64,000 nucleotides of DNA from CAIWHR01 sp963786625 (GCA_963786625.1 CAWAZS010000014.1:310001-374000), one strand, 5' to 3'. Positions 46,293 to 55,818 are shown, counted from the stretch's first letter. The notes: generated from the sequence alone by a model not told the origin. Numbers and translations: made by a program.

Positions 46293-47216
46293 GTGCCTGT
46301 TGCCGTCGAAGTCGTCAACGTCGCCCGCCGCTTCGGCAGCGTGCAGGCGCTCGACGGCGTGAGCCTGGCCATCGAGGAGGGGGAGTTCTTCGGCCTGCTC
46401 GGCCCCAACGGCGCAGGAAAGACGACGCTGATCTCCATCCTCGCCGGTCTCACCCGCGCCGACACCGGGACGGCGCGGATACTCGGGCACGAGGTGGTCG
46501 CCGACTACCGCGCTGCGCGCCGCGCGCTCGGCGTCGTGCCGCAGGAGCTGGTGTTCGATCCGTTCTTCACGGTGCGCGAGACGCTCTCCATCCAGTCCGG
46601 CTATTTCGGCATCCGCGACAACGGACCGTGGATCGACGAGATCCTCCACCACCTGGACCTTGCCTCGAAGGCCGACGCGAACATGCGCACGCTCTCCGGC
46701 GGCATGAAGCGCCGCGTGCTGGTCGGCCAGGCGCTCGTGCACAAGCCGCCGGTGATCGTGCTGGACGAGCCGACTGCCGGAGTGGACGTCGAGCTTCGGC
46801 AGAGCCTCTGGAAGTTCATCCGCAAGCTCAATCGCGACGGCCACACGATCATCCTCACGACGCACTACCTGGAGGAGGCCGAGGCGCTGTGCGGCAGGAT
46901 CGCGATGCTCAAGGCGGGGAAGGTCGTTGCGCTGGACACCAAGCACAACCTGCTGTCGCGCTTCGCCGGGCTCACCGTCCGGCTGGTCGCCGAGCGGGTG
47001 CCCGCGGCGTGGCAGGCGCGCGTGCTGCGGCAGGACGCGGGCATCTTCTTCCTCGGTGTGGACCGCTACGCCGACCTGGAAGGCCTGCTGGGCGCGCTGC
47101 GCAGCGAAGGCATCGCCATCGAGGAGCTCGCGCTGCAGGAGACCGACCTCGAGCAGGTGTTCCTGCGGATCATGGGCGGCGCGTCCGCGGCCGGCCGACC
47201 GCCGGGGGGCGCATGA
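46293..47216 (+). CDS. ABC transporter ATPase, YadG/NodI-type
   Basis: 307 residues. GPNGAGKTTLISILAGL (Walker A), VVPQELVFDPFFTVRE, LSGGMKRRVLVGQAL, IVLDEPTAGVDVELR, THYLEEAEAL, and a C-terminal domain of about 70 residues. The export substrate is unknown. Start GTG 46293. Partner permease overlaps by four bases. This pair commonly follows mlaB in betaproteobacteria. Confidence 0.92.
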   Translation: MPVAVEVVNVARRFGSVQALDGVSLAIEEGEFFGLLGPNGAGKTTLISILAGLTRADTGTARILGHEVVADYRAARRALGVVPQELVFDPFFTVRETLSIQSGYFGIRDNGPWIDEILHHLDLASKADANMRTLSGGMKRRVLVGQALVHKPPVIVLDEPTAGVDVELRQSLWKFIRKLNRDGHTIILTTHYLEEAEALCGRIAMLKAGKVVALDTKHNLLSRFAGLTVRLVAERVPAAWQARVLRQDAGIFFLGVDRYADLEGLLGALRSEGIAIEELALQETDLEQVFLRIMGGASAAGRPPGGA

Positions 47217-47992
47217 TCGGCATTCGCGGCGCCGGCTGGCCCACGCTGCTCTACAAGGAGCTGCTTCGGTTCTGGAAGGTCTCGTTCCAGACCGTCGCGG
47301 CGCCGGTGCTGACGACGCTCCTCTACCTGCTGATCTTCTCGCACGTGCTCGAGTCGAGGGTGTCGGTGTTCGACGGCCGGGTCGGCTACACCGCCTTCCT
47401 GGTTCCCGGGCTGGTGATGATGTCGGTCCTGCAGAATGCCTTCGCCAACAGCTCGTCGTCGCTGATCCAGTCGAAAGTGAACGGGAGCCTCATCTTCATG
47501 CTGCTGCCGCCGCTCTCGCCGGCGGACTTCTTCGCGGCGTACGTGCTCGGGGCGATCGTGCGCGGTCTCGTCGTGGGGCTCGGCGTCTTCGTCGTGACGC
47601 TGGCCTTCGACCCGGCGCTGCTGCGCCTGGCGCACCCGCTGTGGGCGCTCGCGTTCGCGCTGCTCGGCAGCGCGATCCTCGGCACGCTGGGGCTCGTCGG
47701 CGGCATCTGGGCCGAGAAGTTCGACCAGCTCGCCGCGTTCCAGAATTTCCTGATCATGCCGCTCACCTTCCTCTCGGGCGTTTTCTACTCGATCCACTCG
47801 CTGCCGCCGTTCTGGCAGGCGCTGTCCCGCTTCAACCCGTTTTTCTATATGATTGACGGTTTCCGCTACGGCTTCTTCGGGCTTTCCGACGTGCCTCCCG
47901 GGCTGAGCCTTGCGGTCGTCGCCGCCTGCTTTGTCACGCTCGCCGGGCTGACGCTCGCGCTGCTCGCGCGCGGCTGGAAGCTCCGGCACTGA
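47213..47992 (+). CDS. ABC transporter permease, YadH/NodJ-type
   Basis: 259 residues of ABC-2 type with six membrane helices. Conserved LVPGLVMMSVLQNAFANSSSSLIQSK and GGIWAEKFDQLAAFQNFLIMPLTFLSGVFYSI. Coupled with the ATPase by ATGA. Confidence 0.93.
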   Translation: MIGIRGAGWPTLLYKELLRFWKVSFQTVAAPVLTTLLYLLIFSHVLESRVSVFDGRVGYTAFLVPGLVMMSVLQNAFANSSSSLIQSKVNGSLIFMLLPPLSPADFFAAYVLGAIVRGLVVGLGVFVVTLAFDPALLRLAHPLWALAFALLGSAILGTLGLVGGIWAEKFDQLAAFQNFLIMPLTFLSGVFYSIHSLPPFWQALSRFNPFFYMIDGFRYGFFGLSDVPPGLSLAVVAACFVTLAGLTLALLARGWKLRH

Positions 47993-48021
47993 CCGCGACC
48001 TCGTCGCACCCCCCATCCGCC

Positions 48022-48261
48022 ATGGCGACTGCCGAATCGATCGAGCGCTCGATTGCCTCCGGCCTCGCGTGCGAGCACGTGGAGGTGCGCGGCGACGGCC
48101 ATCATTGGGAGGCGTTGATCGTCAGCAACGCGTTCGAGGGTCTGCCGAAGGTGCGCCAGCATCAGCTCGTGTATGCGGCGCTGGGCGACCGGATGCGCGA
48201 GGAGATCCACGCGCTGTCGATGACGACGCTGACCCCCGCGCAGTGGCGCACGAGAGGATGA
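48022..48261 (+). CDS. BolA/IbaG family protein
   Basis: 79 residues. HVEVRGDGHHWEALIVSNAFEGLPKVRQHQLVYAALGDRM matches the IbaG/YrbA branch, which works with monothiol glutaredoxins in Fe-S handling. Its TGA stop is the first part of a family A repeat (ATGAACGG). murA follows. Confidence 0.93.
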   Translation: MATAESIERSIASGLACEHVEVRGDGHHWEALIVSNAFEGLPKVRQHQLVYAALGDRMREEIHALSMTTLTPAQWRTRG

Positions 48262-48409
48262 ACGGCCCCACGCTCACTCGTGGCGGCCTCCGCGAGGTCG
48301 TGGCGGATGCGTCGCGTCGGGCGGTCGGCGTGCCGAGACGCGCCCGCCGCGCTGCAGGCGTCCCCCGCGGGGGCGCCAGCGCCCTTCGGGCGGCCGTGCG
48401 GGCGCTGAC
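48258..48409 (+). repeat. Family A repeat at the bolA-murA junction
   Basis: Begins ATGAACGGCCCCACGCTC overlapping the bolA stop and ends GCGGGCGCTGAC directly before the murA ATG. It contains CCCCCGCGGGGGCGC and GCCCTTCGGGCGGCCG. A middle segment of about 85 bases (48280-48358) replaces the short spacer of other copies. Confidence 0.75.
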
Positions 48410-49663
48410 ATGGACAAGCTGCTGATCGAGGGCGGCCGGCCCTTGGTGGGCGAGGTGCGGGTTTCCGGAGCGAAGAACGCCGCGCTGCCCATCCTCTGCG
48501 CGGCGCTGCTCGCGCCGGAGCCTCTCGTGCTCACCAACGTCCCCCGATTGAACGACGTGCGGACGATGCAGACGCTGCTCGCGCAGATGGGCGTCGCACA
48601 GGACGCAGGCACTCCCGGCACGATCGCGCTGGACGCCGGCAGCATCGACTGGCCGCTGGCGCCGTACGAGCTCGTGAAGACGATGCGCGCGTCGATACTC
48701 GCGCTGGGGCCGCTCGTCGCGCGCTGCGGCGAGGCGCGCGTGTCGCTGCCGGGAGGATGCGCGATCGGCTTGCGGCCGGTCGACCAGCACGTGAAGGGAC
48801 TCTCGGCGATGGGCGCCGAGATCGATCTCGAGCATGGCTACATCAGCGCCCGCGCGCGGCGGCTCACCGGAACCCGTTTCGTCTTCGACGTCGTCACCGT
48901 CACCGGCACGGAGAACCTGATGATGGCGGCGACCCTCGCCGAGGGCACGACCACGCTCGAGAATGCCGCGCGCGAGCCGGAGGTCGTCGATCTGGCGAAA
49001 TGCCTGGTCGCGATGGGCGCCAGGATCTCCGGCGCCGGCACCGATCGCATCGTCATCGAGGGCGTCGATCGCCTGCACGGCGCGACCCACGCGATCATGC
49101 CGGATCGCATCGAGACCGGGACGTTCGTCGCCGCGATCACCGCGACCGGCGGCGACGCGACGGTCAGGGGCACGCAGGCGGAGACGCTCGAGGCGGTGCT
49201 CGACAAGGCATCCGAGGCCGGCGCCGAAGTCACGATCAGCGGCGATGCGATCCGCGTCGCGCGGAACGGGCCGCTCGCGCCGTTCAACCTGCGCACGGCG
49301 CCGTACCCGGGTTTTCCCACCGACATGCAGGCGCAGATGATGGCGGTCGCGACGCGGGCTGCGGGGACCTCGCTCGTCGTCGAAACGATCTTCGAGAACC
49401 GGATGATGCACGTGCAGGAGCTCGTTCGCCTCGGCGCCGACATCGGCGTCGAGGGCAACACGGCGATCGTCCGCGGCGTGCCGAAGCTGACCGGCGCCAA
49501 CGTGATGGCGACGGATCTGCGCGCATCGGCGTGCCTGGTGATCGCGGGCCTGATGGCCGAAGGCGCAACCACGGTCGATCGCATCTACCATCTCGACCGC
49601 GGGTACGAGCGGATCGAGGACAAGCTGCGGATGCTGGGCGCGCAGATACGCCGCGTGTCCTGA
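48410..49663 (+). CDS. murA: UDP-N-acetylglucosamine 1-carboxyvinyltransferase
   Basis: 417 residues. First committed step of peptidoglycan synthesis. SGAKNAALPILCAALLA near the N-terminus, catalytic Cys in LPGGCAIGLRPVDQH, and GYERIEDKLRMLGA near the C-terminus. The Cys implies normal fosfomycin-type chemistry. The start is set by the family N-terminus MDKLLIEGG. Confidence 0.97.
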   Translation: MDKLLIEGGRPLVGEVRVSGAKNAALPILCAALLAPEPLVLTNVPRLNDVRTMQTLLAQMGVAQDAGTPGTIALDAGSIDWPLAPYELVKTMRASILALGPLVARCGEARVSLPGGCAIGLRPVDQHVKGLSAMGAEIDLEHGYISARARRLTGTRFVFDVVTVTGTENLMMAATLAEGTTTLENAAREPEVVDLAKCLVAMGARISGAGTDRIVIEGVDRLHGATHAIMPDRIETGTFVAAITATGGDATVRGTQAETLEAVLDKASEAGAEVTISGDAIRVARNGPLAPFNLRTAPYPGFPTDMQAQMMAVATRAAGTSLVVETIFENRMMHVQELVRLGADIGVEGNTAIVRGVPKLTGANVMATDLRASACLVIAGLMAEGATTVDRIYHLDRGYERIEDKLRMLGAQIRRVS

Positions 49664-49676
49664 CGCTCTTCCTGCC

Positions 49677-50498
49677 ATGACCGACCTCGGCGCCTCGCCG
49701 CTCGGCCACGCGACGACCTACGCGGAGACGTACGACCCCGGCCTCCTGTTTCCGGTCGACCGCGCGCCGCAGCGGGCGGAGCTCGGCTTCGGCGCGGAGC
49801 TGCCATTTCGCGGCGTCGATCTCTGGACCGCGTACGAACTGAGCTGGCTCGATCCCGCCGGGAAGCCGCAGGTCGCCATCGCGACGTTCTCGGTGCCCGC
49901 GGCGTCGCCGCGACTCGTCGAGTCGAAGTCGGTCAAGCTCTACCTGACGGCGTTCAACCAGACGCGCTTCGCAGGGGGCGACGAGATCGCGGCGACGATC
50001 GCGCGCGATCTCGGCGCCGCCGCCGGCGCGAGCGTCGAGGTGACGCTGACGCCACCGCAGCGATTCGCGGCGCTCCCGCGGGCGGAGCTCGCGGGCGTTT
50101 GCCTCGACGCGCTGCCGATCGCGATCGACCGTTTCGAGCCCGCTCCGGAAGCGCTCGCCGCAGCCGGCCCGGCAGTCAGCGAGACGGTATTCACCCGACT
50201 CTTCCGGTCGGTCTGCCCGGTGACCGGACAGCCCGACTACGCGAGCGTGCAGCTCGCCTACCGCGGAGCGCGGATCGACCACGCGGGCCTGCTGCGGTAT
50301 CTCGTATCGTTCCGGAGGCACCCGGGCTTTCACGAGCACTGCGTCGAGCGCATCTTCGCCGATGTATGGCGGCGCTGCCGGCCCGAGGAGTTGTCGGTGT
50401 ACGCGAGGTTCACCCGGCGCGGGGGCGTCGACATCAATCCCTGGCGCACCAGCAGCGAGCGGCCGCCGCCCGCGCACGCGCGCACCGCGAGGCAATGA
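49677..50498 (+). CDS. queF: NADPH-dependent 7-cyano-7-deazaguanine reductase QueF
   Basis: 273 residues, bimodular (long) type. Catalytic Cys in FRSVCPVTGQPDYA; ESKSVKLYLTAFNQTRF in the N-terminal half; EHCVERIFADVW (with Glu for substrate) near the end. Makes preQ1 for queuosine. It sits between murA and hisG, an unusual place. No other que gene is in the window. Confidence 0.96.
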   Translation: MTDLGASPLGHATTYAETYDPGLLFPVDRAPQRAELGFGAELPFRGVDLWTAYELSWLDPAGKPQVAIATFSVPAASPRLVESKSVKLYLTAFNQTRFAGGDEIAATIARDLGAAAGASVEVTLTPPQRFAALPRAELAGVCLDALPIAIDRFEPAPEALAAAGPAVSETVFTRLFRSVCPVTGQPDYASVQLAYRGARIDHAGLLRYLVSFRRHPGFHEHCVERIFADVWRRCRPEELSVYARFTRRGGVDINPWRTSSERPPPAHARTARQ

Positions 50499-50559
50499 TC
50501 GGGGCAGGCTGCCTCGCCGCGTCCGGTAGAATGGGACGTACACCGCCCAGCTCCCGCCC

Positions 50560-51222
50560 GTGCCGATGCTCACGTTCGCGCTCTCGAAAGGGCGCATCTT
50601 CGACGAGACCCTGCCGCTGCTCGCCGCGGCGGGCATCGTGCCGGCCGAGGATCCGGAGACCTCGCGCAAGCTGATCATCGGCACCAACCGGCCGGACGTC
50701 TCGGTCGTGATCGTCCGCGCGTCCGACGTCCCGACCTATGTGCAGCACGGGGCGGCCGACGTCGGTGTCGCCGGCAAGGACGTGCTGCTCGAGCACGGCG
50801 GCGAGGGGCTCTATCAGCCGCTGGACCTGGAGATCGCCCGCTGCCGGATGGTGGTCGCGACCCGTCGCGGCTTCGACTGGGCCGGAACCGTGCAGCGTGG
50901 CGCACGGATACGCGTCGCCACCAAGTACGTGAAGACGGCGCGCGAGCATTTCGCGGCAAAGGGAATGCACGTCGACCTCATCAAGCTCTACGGCTCGATG
51001 GAGCTCGCGCCGCTCTCCGGGCTCGCCGACGCGATCGTCGACCTCGTGAGCTCCGGCAACACGCTGAAGGCGAACGATCTGGTCGTGGTCGAGGACATCC
51101 TGCCGATCAGCTCCCGGCTGATCGTCAATCCCGCCGCCCTCAAGCTGAAGCGCGGCGTGGTGCAGCCCCTGCTCGACGCGCTCTCGGCGGCCGTTACCTC
51201 GCGCAGGGCGTCGATGGCATGA
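50560..51222 (+). CDS. hisG: ATP phosphoribosyltransferase, short form HisG
   Basis: 220 residues, lacking the C-terminal regulatory domain; such enzymes need HisZ, which is not in this window. FALSKGRIFDETLPLL, GAADVGVAGKDVL, and KLYGSMELAPLSGLADAIVDLVSSGNTLK with the PRPP site. Start GTG 50560 or ATG 50566. Confidence 0.96.
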   Translation: MPMLTFALSKGRIFDETLPLLAAAGIVPAEDPETSRKLIIGTNRPDVSVVIVRASDVPTYVQHGAADVGVAGKDVLLEHGGEGLYQPLDLEIARCRMVVATRRGFDWAGTVQRGARIRVATKYVKTAREHFAAKGMHVDLIKLYGSMELAPLSGLADAIVDLVSSGNTLKANDLVVVEDILPISSRLIVNPAALKLKRGVVQPLLDALSAAVTSRRASMA

Positions 51223-51255
51223 CCCACCGCTTGCGACTGCGCTCCGGGTTCGTGG

Positions 51256-51312
51256 GTCCGGCTTCGGCCGGACGCCTTGCCGCGCGCGCGGGCAGGCCGC
51301 CGGAAGGCGGCC
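51256..51312 (+). repeat. Two tetraloop hairpins in the hisG-hisD gap (first is element C copy 2)
   Basis: GTCCGGC-TTCG-GCCGGAC (51256-51273) and GGCCGCC-GGAA-GGCGGCC (51295-51312), both perfect seven-pair stems closed by stable RNA tetraloops (UUCG and a GNRA-type). They lie within a 109-base gap where his genes are otherwise tightly packed. No T-run follows. Confidence 0.65.
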
Positions 51313-51331
51313 CCACCGACGGGGCCGAAGC

Positions 51332-52649
51332 GTGAGCGATAGCCCCGCTGCACCTGCGCCGCCTCGACGCGTCGACGCCGGAGTTCGACGCAGCGCTCGC
51401 GGCGCTCACGCGCTTCGAGGCCGCGCAGGACCCCGCCGTCGACGCGACGGTCGCCCAGATCGTCGCCGATGTGCGGGCCCGTGGCGACGCGGCGCTGCAG
51501 GACTACACGGCGAAGCTCGACGGCGTGCAGGTGCCGTCGGCGGCGGCGCTGGAGATCACCGCCGCCGACATGCGGCAGGCATTCGCGAGCATCCCGGAGG
51601 CGGCGCGGGACGCGCTGCGGGTCGCAGCGGAGCGCATACGCGCGTACCACGAGCGGCAGAAGCTCGAATCGTGGATGTATCGCGACCGCGACGGCAGCGA
51701 GTTCGGCCAGCAGGTCACGCCGCTCGACCGGGTCGGCGTGTACGTGCCGGGCGGCAAGGCGGCCTATCCCTCGTCGGTGCTGATGAACGTCATTCCCGCG
51801 CACGTCGCCGGGGTCCGCGAGATCGTGATGGTCGTGCCCACGCCGGGCGGCGTACGCAATCCGCTGGTGCTCGCGGCGGCGCACCTGGCAGGCGTGACCC
51901 GCGCGTTTGCGATCGGCGGCGCCCAGGCCATCGCCGCGCTTGCGTACGGCACGGCCACGGTCCCGGCCGTGGACAAGATCTGCGGCCCCGGCAATGCCTA
52001 CGTCGCGGCGGCCAAGCGCCGGGTGTTCGGGGTGGTGGGCATCGACATGGTCGCCGGCGTCTCCGAGATTCTCGTCATCGCGGATGCGACCGCCAACGCG
52101 GACTGGGTCGCGATGGACCTGTTCTCGCAGGCGGAGCACGACGAGCTCGCACAGGCGATCCTCGTCACGCCGGACGCCGCGCTGCTCGATGCCGTCGGCC
52201 GCAGCGCGCAGCGGCAGATCGCCGGCATGCCGCGGCACGCGATCATCGCGGCATCGTTCGCGAACCGCGGCGCGCTGATCCGGGTCCGCGACCTGGACGA
52301 GGCCTGCGCGATCGCGAACCGCGTCGCGCCGGAGCATCTGGAGCTCGCCGTTGCGGACCCCGCGGCGTTGCTGCCGAAGATCCGCCATGCCGGCGCGATC
52401 TTCATGGGCCACCATGCGTCCGAAGCGCTGGGCGACTACTGCGCGGGGCCGAATCACGTGCTGCCGACCGGGCGCACCGCGCGCTTCTCGTCGCCGCTCG
52501 GCGTCTACGACTTCCAGAAGCGCTCCAGCGTGCTCAACCTCTCCGCGGAAGCCGCGCGCGCGCTCGGCCCGGTCGCGGCGACGCTCGCCTTCGGCGAGGG
52601 ACTGCCGGCGCACGCGCAGAGCGCCCTCTATCGCGTCGCGGGCGAGTGA
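51332..52649 (+). CDS. hisD: Histidinol dehydrogenase (one frameshift at N-terminus)
   Basis: Last two oxidations of histidine synthesis. From about 51348 the frame reads LHLRRLDASTPEFDAALAALT, the family N-terminus, but no start codon is available in it before GTG 51471. An extra base near 51343-51347 would link it to GTG 51332 (SDSP), giving 438 residues. GPGNAYVAAAKR, SQAEHDE, RVAPEHLE and GPNHVLPT include zinc and catalytic residues. Overlaps hisC by GTGA. Confidence 0.95.
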
Positions 52650-53728
52650 TCGTGCGCGCGCCCGCCGACTTCGTCGCCGCCGTCGTCCGGCCCGAGATCC
52701 GGGGACTCGCTGCCTATGCGGTGCCCCACGCCCGGGGCATGATCAAGCTCGACGCGATGGAGAACCCGTTTCCGCTGCCCGAGGCGCTGCGGGCGAAGAT
52801 CGCTGCCGCCGTCGCCGCCGTGCCGGTGAACCGGTACCCCGACGGCGGAGCCGACGCGGTGAAGGCGGCGCTGCGCACGGCGCTGGGCATTCCCGACACT
52901 CTGGATCTCATCGTCGGCAACGGTTCCGACGAGCTGATCCAGGTCATCACCACGACGTTGGCGAAGCCCGGCGCGACGATGCTCGCGCCGGAGCCGTCGT
53001 TCGTGATGTACCGGCGCTGTGCGCTCTACGCCGGCATGCGCTTCGTCGGCGTGCCGCTCAAGACCGGTTTTGCGCTGGACATCGCTGCGATGCTCGCCGG
53101 GATCGAGCGCGAGCGACCCGCGCTCGTCTTTCTCGCCTATCCCAACAATCCGACCGGGAACCTGTTCGCCGCGGCCGAAATCGAGCAGATCCTGCTGGCC
53201 ACGCCCGGCCTCGTCGTCGTCGACGAGGCGTATTACGCGTTCGCCGAGGAGAGCTTTCTTCCGCGCCTCGGCCAGTTTCCGAATCTCGTCGTGTTGCGCA
53301 CGGTGTCGAAGATCGGGATGGCCGGCCTGCGCCTGGGCTACGCTGTCGCGGCGCCCGAGTGGACGGCGGAATTGAACAAGGTGCGCCAGCCGTATAATCT
53401 GAACGCGCTGACGCAGGCGGTCGCGCCGATCCTGCTCGCCGAAGGCGGACTGCTCGCCGAGCAGGCGGCAGTGCTGAAGTCCGAGCGGGCGCGCCTGAGC
53501 TCCGCGCTGGCTGCGCTGGCCGGCGTGGTCGTGTTCCGGACGCAGACGAACTTCGTGCTGGCGCGCGTCCCGGATGCCCCGCGCTGGTTCGCGGGCCTGC
53601 GCGGCGCCGGAATCCTGGTGAAGAACCTGCACGGAGAACACCCGCTCCTCGAGCACTGCCTGCGCATCACCGTCGGCACGCCGGCGGAGAACGATGCGCT
53701 CCTCGCCGCACTGAAGACGATTCGATAG
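52646..53728 (+). CDS. hisC: Histidinol-phosphate aminotransferase
   Basis: 360 residues, fold-type I PLP enzyme. NPFPLPEALRAKI, GNGSDELI, AYPNNPTGN, VVDEAYYAF and the PLP Lys in RTVSKIGMAGLRLGY. Start GTG 52646 overlaps hisD; a second GTG lies two codons later. Confidence 0.96.
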   Translation: MIVRAPADFVAAVVRPEIRGLAAYAVPHARGMIKLDAMENPFPLPEALRAKIAAAVAAVPVNRYPDGGADAVKAALRTALGIPDTLDLIVGNGSDELIQVITTTLAKPGATMLAPEPSFVMYRRCALYAGMRFVGVPLKTGFALDIAAMLAGIERERPALVFLAYPNNPTGNLFAAAEIEQILLATPGLVVVDEAYYAFAEESFLPRLGQFPNLVVLRTVSKIGMAGLRLGYAVAAPEWTAELNKVRQPYNLNALTQAVAPILLAEGGLLAEQAAVLKSERARLSSALAALAGVVVFRTQTNFVLARVPDAPRWFAGLRGAGILVKNLHGEHPLLEHCLRITVGTPAENDALLAALKTIR

Positions 53729-53733
53729 CCGCC

Positions 53734-54330
53734 ATGCCCACGCCCCGCACCGCCCGGATCGATCGCAACACCGCCGAGACGCAGATCGCCGTCGAGGTGA
53801 ATCTCGACGGGAGCGGTCGCGCCGATCTCGCCACCGGCGTGCCGTTCCTCGACCACATGCTCGACCAGGTCGCCCGGCACGGGATGGTCGACCTCACCGT
53901 GCACGCCAAGGGCGACCTCCACATCGACGCGCATCACACGGTCGAGGACATCGGCATCGCCCTTGGCCAGGCGGTGGCCAGCGCGCTCGGCGACAAGAAG
54001 GGCCTGGTCCGCTACGGGCACGCGTACGTGCCGCTCGACGAGGCGCTGTCGCGGGTCGTCGTCGACCTTTCCGGGCGGCCCGGACTCGAGTTCCACGTGC
54101 CCTTCGTGCGCGCGATGATCGGCACGTTCGACGTCGACCTGACGCACGAGTTCTTCCAGGGCTTCGTCAACCACGCGCTCGTCACGCTGCACGTGGACAA
54201 CCTGCGCGGGCAGAACGCCCATCACCAGGCGGAAACGGTGTTCAAGGCCTTCGCCCGCGCGCTGCGGATGGCCGTCGCCGCCGACCCAGGCGCGGCCGGT
54301 GTCGTGCCGTCGACCAAGGGAATCCTCTAG
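53734..54330 (+). CDS. hisB: Imidazoleglycerol-phosphate dehydratase
   Basis: 198 residues, monofunctional. LDHMLDQVARHG, DAHHTVEDIGIALGQA and a second HH site in NAHHQAETVFKAFARAL provide the Mn ligands. Five bases after hisC. Confidence 0.97.
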   Translation: MPTPRTARIDRNTAETQIAVEVNLDGSGRADLATGVPFLDHMLDQVARHGMVDLTVHAKGDLHIDAHHTVEDIGIALGQAVASALGDKKGLVRYGHAYVPLDEALSRVVVDLSGRPGLEFHVPFVRAMIGTFDVDLTHEFFQGFVNHALVTLHVDNLRGQNAHHQAETVFKAFARALRMAVAADPGAAGVVPSTKGIL

Positions 54331-54372
54331 CCCGGGCCGCGGCATGCTTCCGCGGCGCTTCCTCGTCCGGCC

Positions 54373-55017
54373 ATGACCGACATCGCCGTCGTCGACTACG
54401 GGATGGGCAACCTCCGCTCGGTGGCGAAGGCGCTCGTCCACGTCGCGCCCGAATGCACCATCGTGGTGAGCGGCGATCCCGAGGTGATCCGCGGCGCCGG
54501 ACGGGTCGTCCTGCCCGGGCAGAGCGCGATGCCCGATTGCATCCGTTGCCTCGACGCGAGCGGTCTCGCCGACGTGGTCGTCGAGGCGGCGCGCACGCGG
54601 CCGTTCCTCGGCATCTGCCTCGGGCTGCAGATGCTGTTCGAGTCGAGCGAGGAGGGACCCACGCGGGGCCTGGGGCTGCTCGCCGGCCGCGTCGTGCGGT
54701 TTCGTGACGAGGCGATGACGCTGGCGAGCGGTCAGCGGCTCAAGGTGCCGCACATGGGCTGGAGCCCCGTGCGCCAGACGCGAGCGCACCCGCTGTGGGC
54801 GGGGATCGCGGACGGCGCCCGTTTCTACTTCGCGCACAGCTATCATCCGGCGCCGGCGGATCCGGCCGTGACCGCGGGCACGGCCGATTACCCGTCGGCG
54901 TTTACTTGCGCCATCGCCCGGGCTAATATCTTCGCAACGCAATTCCATCCGGAAAAGAGCCACCGCGCCGGGCTTCAGCTGCTCGCCAATTTCGTTGCCT
55001 GGGACGGACGGAGCTAG
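54373..55017 (+). CDS. hisH: Imidazole glycerol phosphate synthase glutaminase subunit
   Basis: 214 residues, class I amidotransferase. Nucleophile Cys in LGICLGLQML; His-x-Glu in TQFHPEKSH; oxyanion region around VVLPGQSAM. Pairs with HisF. Note GQ at a place where GVG is usual (PGVGAF in most homologues). Confidence 0.95.
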   Translation: MTDIAVVDYGMGNLRSVAKALVHVAPECTIVVSGDPEVIRGAGRVVLPGQSAMPDCIRCLDASGLADVVVEAARTRPFLGICLGLQMLFESSEEGPTRGLGLLAGRVVRFRDEAMTLASGQRLKVPHMGWSPVRQTRAHPLWAGIADGARFYFAHSYHPAPADPAVTAGTADYPSAFTCAIARANIFATQFHPEKSHRAGLQLLANFVAWDGRS

Positions 55018-55083
55018 CCGCGCGTGACGCGGGCCCGTTCCTCCGCCGGCCCTTCCCCTTTTCCTCCACCGTCGCCCGCCGAC

Positions 55084-55818
55084 ATGCAGATCATCCCCGC
55101 GATTGACGTCAAGGACGGTCACTGCGTCCGCCTGAAGCAGGGCGACATGCATTCGGCCACGGTGTTCTCCGAGGATCCGGCGGCAATGGCGCAGCACTGG
55201 CTGGAGCAGGGCGCCGAGCGCCTGCATCTCGTCGATCTCAACGGCGCGGTCGCCGGCGTGCCGAAGAACGAGCTCGCGATCCGGGAAATCGTCAGCGTCA
55301 TCGGCGAGGAGATCCCCGTGCAGCTGGGCGGCGGCATCCGCGACCTGGACACGATCGAGCGCTACCTCGACGACGGGATCACCTACGTGATCATCGGCAC
55401 CGCGGCGGTCAAGAACCCCGGCTTTCTGCACGACGCCTGCTCTGCCTTTCCCGGGCACATCATCGTCGGCCTCGACGCGCGCGACGGCAAGGTCGCGACC
55501 GACGGCTGGTCGAAGATGACCGGCCACGACGTCGTCGACCTCGGGAAGAAGTTCGAGGACTACGGCGTCGAGGCGATCATCTACACCGACATCGGCCGCG
55601 ACGGGATGCTCACGGGCGTCAACATCGACGCCACGGTCCGGCTCGCGCGCGAAATCAAGATCCCGGTGATCGCGTCGGGCGGCATCGCGACGATCGCGGA
55701 CATCGTCGCGCTCCTGCCTTTCGAGAAGGAGGGCATCATCGGCGCGATCGCGGGGCGCGCGCTGTACGAGGGCAAGCTCGATTTCAAGGCCGCGATGAAG
55801 GCGGCGAAGGGCGGCTGA
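55084..55818 (+). CDS. hisA: ProFAR isomerase HisA
   Basis: 244 residues, TIM barrel. IIPAIDVKDGHCVRLKQGD with catalytic Asp, QLGGGIRDLDTIERYL, YTDIGRDGMLTG with the second Asp, ASGGIAT. ATG 55084 is chosen; 20 codons upstream are Pro/Ser-rich and not family-like. Confidence 0.96.
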   Translation: MQIIPAIDVKDGHCVRLKQGDMHSATVFSEDPAAMAQHWLEQGAERLHLVDLNGAVAGVPKNELAIREIVSVIGEEIPVQLGGGIRDLDTIERYLDDGITYVIIGTAAVKNPGFLHDACSAFPGHIIVGLDARDGKVATDGWSKMTGHDVVDLGKKFEDYGVEAIIYTDIGRDGMLTGVNIDATVRLAREIKIPVIASGGIATIADIVALLPFEKEGIIGAIAGRALYEGKLDFKAAMKAAKGG

